Shown: piece after piece, positions 6,399-8,632 of the stretch
Layout: the number at the start of each line of letters is the position of its first letter
How positions within the stretch are numbered: position 1 is the stretch's first letter
Assembly: GCA_003135495.1 (NCBI GenBank)
Contig: PLBX01000321.1
Span: 1-8,632 of the forward strand
Direction of reading: 5' to 3'
Length of the DNA: 8,632 bases
From: Acidobacteriaceae bacterium
GTDB lineage: Bacteria > Acidobacteriota > Terriglobia > Terriglobales > Acidobacteriaceae
Notes under the pieces: generated by a model
The model's input: the letters and a program-made list of their open reading frames with translations, nothing else
Databases searched by the model: none
Told to the model about the DNA's origin: nothing
Position numbers and translations under genes: made by a program

Positions 6399-7289
6399 TT
6401 ATGCGAAAGAAAGATTGGAACGAAAAGCCGCTTTGCCTCGGACGGCCGGCACCCTGAGCCGGTACAAGCCTCCGCCTAAAGCTGCGGTTGCGTCAAATCC
6501 CGGGGGACGCAGCTCCATTCCCGGTACAATGGCGGCCGATGTCACATACATGTCGGCGAGATCTGGTCCGCCGAAGGTTACCGCTGAGGTTTGCGACACG
6601 GGGAGAAACACTTCGCGATCCAAACTGCCGTCGGGAGCAAAGCGCTTGACCCGCCCCCCAAACCAGATCGCGCTCCATACAAAGCCATCGCTGTCCATGG
6701 TCATGCCATCGGGCAAACCTTCATTGGGAGAGATATCGGCGAAGACGCGCTGATTGCTGAGATTGCCCGTCTTGCGATCGTAATCGAAATAATAGAGTTT
6801 GCGCGGCAGCGAGTCCGTGAAATACATACCGCGAAGATCGGGCGCAAAACCCATTCCGTTGGGAATGCTAAGCCCCTCGACCACTACGGTGACGCTGCCG
6901 TCGGGATCAAAGCGCATGAGCTTGCCCTTTCCTCCCATCGCTCCCGCGTAAACCCGTCCCTCGGGATCGGCGATGACGTCGTTGAAGCGCTCGCTGCCCG
7001 GGCAGCAGTTGCTGGCGACCTCGCGCAGATCGCCGTTGCGGCTCAAAATCGCAATCCGGTCATCCTGAAATAAAAGCAGCGAGCCGTCGCGCTGCAAGGT
7101 GAAGCCACCCGTCACTCGCGTCTGTGCGAAAACAGAACTTTTGTTGGAGGCGGGATGATACGCGTAAATTGTCCCTTTGGTTATATCCAGAAAGAACAGG
7201 GTCTCCGCTTCAGGATGCCATAGAGGATTTTCGCCAACCTCACACTGCAGAGGGGCAACAAGCTCGACTGAAATATCGTTAGGGGTCAT
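6399..7289 (-). CDS. SMP-30/gluconolactonase/LRE-family sugar lactone lactonase
   Basis: Predicted to hydrolyse an aldonolactone (galactono- or gluconolactone type) to the free aldonate, the substrate of a dehydratase such as that at 1-1437. The 296 residues match the family's usual length and form a six-bladed propeller. The expected metal ligands are in place: E20 in VGENPLW, N144 in PNGMGF and D194 in LPDGMTMDSDG; N103 in RFNDV is the substrate-side asparagine, with R101 beside it. Metal dependence (Ca2+, Zn2+ or Mn2+) is known for the family, not visible here. There is no signal peptide, so it acts in the cytosol. The ATG at 7289 lacks a good Shine-Dalgarno; the nearest AGGA is about 22 nt upstream. 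A candidate operator lies about 48 bp upstream. The sugar specificity cannot be read from the sequence. Confidence 0.9.
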   Translation of the reverse strand: MTPNDISVELVAPLQCEVGENPLWHPEAETLFFLDITKGTIYAYHPASNKSSVFAQTRVTGGFTLQRDGSLLLFQDDRIAILSRNGDLREVASNCCPGSERFNDVIADPEGRVYAGAMGGKGKLMRFDPDGSVTVVVEGLSIPNGMGFAPDLRGMYFTDSLPRKLYYFDYDRKTGNLSNQRVFADISPNEGLPDGMTMDSDGFVWSAIWFGGRVKRFAPDGSLDREVFLPVSQTSAVTFGGPDLADMYVTSAAIVPGMELRPPGFDATAALGGGLYRLRVPAVRGKAAFRSNLSFA

Positions 7290-7336
7290 GGATGATCCGG
7301 TATTTTAATCCTTTTGTCATTGAGATTGCCAGCAAC

Positions 7337-7350
7337 ATTGTCAACAAAAT
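7337..7350 (-). promoter_or_regulatory. Candidate operator upstream of the lactonase gene
   Basis: The minus strand reads ATTTTGTTGACAAT, 13 of 14 bases identical to the word at 6329-6342. It lies 47 nt before the lactonase ATG, and the other copy lies 48 nt before its ATG. The core TTGTTGACAA is nearly palindromic. The same bases contain a perfect TTGACA (7339-7344) that could serve as a -35, but the hexamer 17 bp downstream is a poor AATGAC, so the promoter itself is uncertain. Confidence 0.5.
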
Positions 7351-7364
7351 ACATCGATAACCGT

Positions 7365-7835
7365 TTAGCGTGACCAATACCATGGTCGCCGCGGTCTCGG
7401 TAAGCGATCGACCTCCAACACCAAGGCTGGTGTCCGTTTTTTGTTGAGGACGGATGCTTCTATAACCAAAGACTCGTTGGCCTCATAGAGCTTTCTGGCG
7501 CGTTGCGCATTGGTTTTCAGGGAAGGGACGTCGTGGCGCGGCGCCGGGCTAGATCGGAGAGTTCCCAATTGAATCGGCATGAGTAGACCATGGCCACCCA
7601 GAGCACGAAAGCTGCGCACGACGCCCTCCGGCCCCATATGAATATCCGCCCACAAAGGATCCCAAGCGCCAATGTCAAACATGGCTAAGTCAAACGGGAG
7701 GAAATTTCTATAGCTCGGAAAATGGGCCAGATCATCGCACGCGGCGACCGGAGATGGCTCATCGGGGTCTATCTCGGCCGCGGGCAGACTAGCATATTCT
7801 CTCAACGGCGACGCCGAACCAACTGCCATTTTCAA
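7365..7835 (-). pseudogene. Decayed C-terminal remnant of an MBL-fold (UlaG/NAPE-PLD-like) metal-dependent hydrolase
   Basis: The frame codes for up to 156 residues from ATG 7835. Its middle, AHFPSYRNF followed by PFDLAMFDIGAWDPLWADIH and MGPEGVVRSFRALGG (about residues 37-81), reads like the second half of beta-lactamase-fold hydrolases, where the consensus continues as LLPIHWGTF. Here that metal-site segment reads LMPIQLGTL, so the histidine and tryptophan are lost. The upstream half with the HxHxDH metal motif and the GDTGY strand is absent: residues 1-36 are unlike the family, and no matching frame lies between 7836 and 8129. Full-length relatives have roughly 300-370 residues. The C-terminal PRRPWYWSR still resembles a family end. 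No ribosome site precedes the ATG. I infer a truncated, mutated relic; an expressed short protein is less likely. The assignment is from remembered consensus. Confidence 0.5.
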
Positions 7836-8000
7836 GACGACAACTCAGGCTGACAGCCAAAATTCCATTGCGGGAGAAAAACCTTTACTGGCCAAACGCT
7901 TCTTCCAATAGATTCCAATCACCAAGCGGTGAATGGGGGAGCGATTGCGGATATTGCAATTCTTCCAGAAAGGTCCCGGTCAGAGCAAAATCTTGTAATG

Positions 8001-8014
8001 CTTGTATTTACAAG
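8001..8014. promoter_or_regulatory. Inverted repeat CTTGTATTTACAAG, candidate operator
   Basis: A perfect 6-bp inverted repeat, CTTGTA and TACAAG, with a 2-bp centre. A further direct copy of CTTGTA lies at 7992-7997, nine bases upstream. It sits about 115 bp before the downstream start codon and just upstream of a possible -10 (TATGAT, 8027-8032), so it could regulate that gene. No regulator gene is adjacent in the window. Confidence 0.35.
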
Positions 8015-8116
8015 TATGTCTATGTATATGATAGTCTTTAGTTGCTCGCTAGTAACAAGATGATGTAATCCTTAGACACTTGGCGGGCGTTGAAGGTCTC
8101 GGATTTTCCAGCACAC

Positions 8117-8121
8117 AAGGA
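8117..8121 (+). promoter_or_regulatory. Shine-Dalgarno of the 8130 gene
   Basis: AAGGA with an 8-nt spacer before ATG 8130. It favours this start and frame over the competing TTG-initiated frame at 8090, which has no such site. Confidence 0.7.
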
Positions 8122-8129
8122 TTTTCTTC

Positions 8130-8632
8130 ATGCATATCACTTCGAGCGCGAAACTGGTCGCTGCAACCGTACTAGCAATCTTTGCCATCACCCTTTTCGC
8201 GTCGGGACAATCTTCTCAAGTAGCGGGCACGTGGGACGCGACCGTCACCGTAAACAATGTTCCGGTTCCATTCAGGATCGAAATCGACGGCAGCGGAGCG
8301 GATGTGCACAGCTGCTTCTTTAATGGCGACGATAGAGTAAACCCGTCAAACAGCGGAAGCTTCCAGAATGGCGCTCTGGTGCTGACTTTCGACAGTTACG
8401 CCACGAAGCTGGAAGCGATCCTTAATGATGGAACATTGACTGGAACTTACGGCGGAAGTTCTGGAAATGTTTATCCATTTCAGGCGAAGCGGCACGACCC
8501 ATCTTCGGTTGTGAGCAGCGACCAACATGCGCCAGATATTTCAGGGCTTTGGGAAATTCAAGTCAAGAGCCCGAAGGGCGAATCCGCGTGGCATTTCGTC
8601 GTCAACCAAAAATGTCGAGCCGTCAAGGTTTA
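8130..8632 (+). CDS. Secreted protein, N-terminal part; resembles the lead domain of TlpA-like thioredoxin proteins (3'-truncated by the window)
   Basis: The frame is open from ATG 8130 to the window end (167 full codons). A Sec signal peptide is clear: K8, a hydrophobic run LVAATVLAIFAITLFA (9-24), and cleavage near ASGQ (24-27). The mature part is beta-rich and seems internally duplicated: VAGTWDATVTVNN (31-43) and ISGLWEIQVKSPKG (137-150) both open with a small-Gly-x-Trp strand. In between, GDDRV, GSFQNGALVLTFDSYATKLEA and the TGTYGG turn look like a lipocalin- or META-like barrel. I associate this domain with acidobacterial secreted proteins that carry an AhpC/TSA or thioredoxin (TlpA) domain further on; that part, and the CxxC that would prove it, lie beyond the window. 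Whether the last few codons stay in frame cannot be judged. C62 and C162 are visible. Confidence 0.75.
   Translation, partial: MHITSSAKLVAATVLAIFAITLFASGQSSQVAGTWDATVTVNNVPVPFRIEIDGSGADVHSCFFNGDDRVNPSNSGSFQNGALVLTFDSYATKLEAILNDGTLTGTYGGSSGNVYPFQAKRHDPSSVVSSDQHAPDISGLWEIQVKSPKGESAWHFVVNQKCRAVKV

Larger units (their letters stand above)
7836..8129. other. AT-rich intergenic stretch without a recognisable gene
   Basis: These 294 bp between the hydrolase relic and the start of the next gene are visibly richer in A and T than the flanking genes. They hold an inverted repeat at 8001-8014, a possible plus-strand -10 TATGAT at 8027-8032 without a good -35, and the ribosome site of the downstream gene. 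On the minus strand, 7885-8007 is open for about 40 codons, but it has no start and no recognisable product. It may include eroded parts of the adjacent relic. Confidence 0.5.

Noticed and set aside
7885..8007. About 40 open minus-strand codons in the AT-rich stretch, with an acidic, leucine-rich reading
   Set aside because: Bounded by stops, with no start codon or ribosome site and no product I recognise. It could be a relic but cannot be supported.
8090..8323. 77-codon plus-strand frame starting at TTG
   Set aside because: It overlaps the 8130 frame, which has a good AAGGA site, a signal peptide and stays open to the window end.

Overview
The window reads like the chromosome of a soil Acidobacteriota species, or a close relative. 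This is an inference from gene content and protein style: a Tat-exported glycoside hydrolase, a secreted beta-sandwich protein with the 'NP.NVW.YGY' pattern, the N-terminal domain of a TlpA-like protein of a kind I associate with that phylum, and short GATCGTAG-type tandem repeats after a gene. There is no rRNA gene or phylogenetic marker to confirm it. I saw no insertion sequence, CRISPR array, tRNA or integrase.

Layout. 1-1437 (+): 3' part of an IlvD/Edd-family sugar-acid dehydratase whose start lies outside the window. 1448-2545 (-): PfkB-family 2-keto-3-deoxygluconate kinase, convergent with the dehydratase and only 10 bp from it. 2546-2620: short divergent promoter region. 2621-3268 (+): KDPG-type aldolase, ending in three 15-bp tandem repeats. 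3324-5492 (-): Tat-exported GH36-type alpha-galactosidase. 5573-6280 (-): small secreted beta-sandwich protein of unknown role. 6399-7289 (-): SMP-30/gluconolactonase-type sugar lactonase. 7365-7835 (-): probable decayed C-terminal remnant of a metallo-beta-lactamase-fold hydrolase. 7836-8129: AT-rich stretch without a recognisable gene. 8130-8632 (+): start of a secreted protein that runs off the window.

How the genes fit together. A lactonase, an aldonate dehydratase, a KDG-type kinase and a KDPG-type aldolase form four consecutive steps of a semi-phosphorylative Entner-Doudoroff (De Ley-Doudoroff) route: sugar lactone to aldonate, to 2-keto-3-deoxyaldonate, to its 6-phosphate, to pyruvate plus glyceraldehyde-3-phosphate. 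The periplasmic GH36 enzyme could release the galactose that feeds it. The first sugar dehydrogenase and a transporter are not in the window. Pairing a kinase with a phosphate-dependent aldolase favours a hexonate (galactonate or gluconate) over a pentonate as the dehydratase substrate.

The most interesting unexplained signal is regulatory. The 14-base word ATTTTGTTrACAAT lies at almost the same distance (about 48 bp) upstream of both the secreted-protein gene and the lactonase gene, on the same strand. At the first of these it is part of a doubled TGTTAACA palindrome. This looks like a shared operator for an unseen regulator. I found no convincing wholly new system; the rest is a sugar catabolic island with some decay at its right edge.
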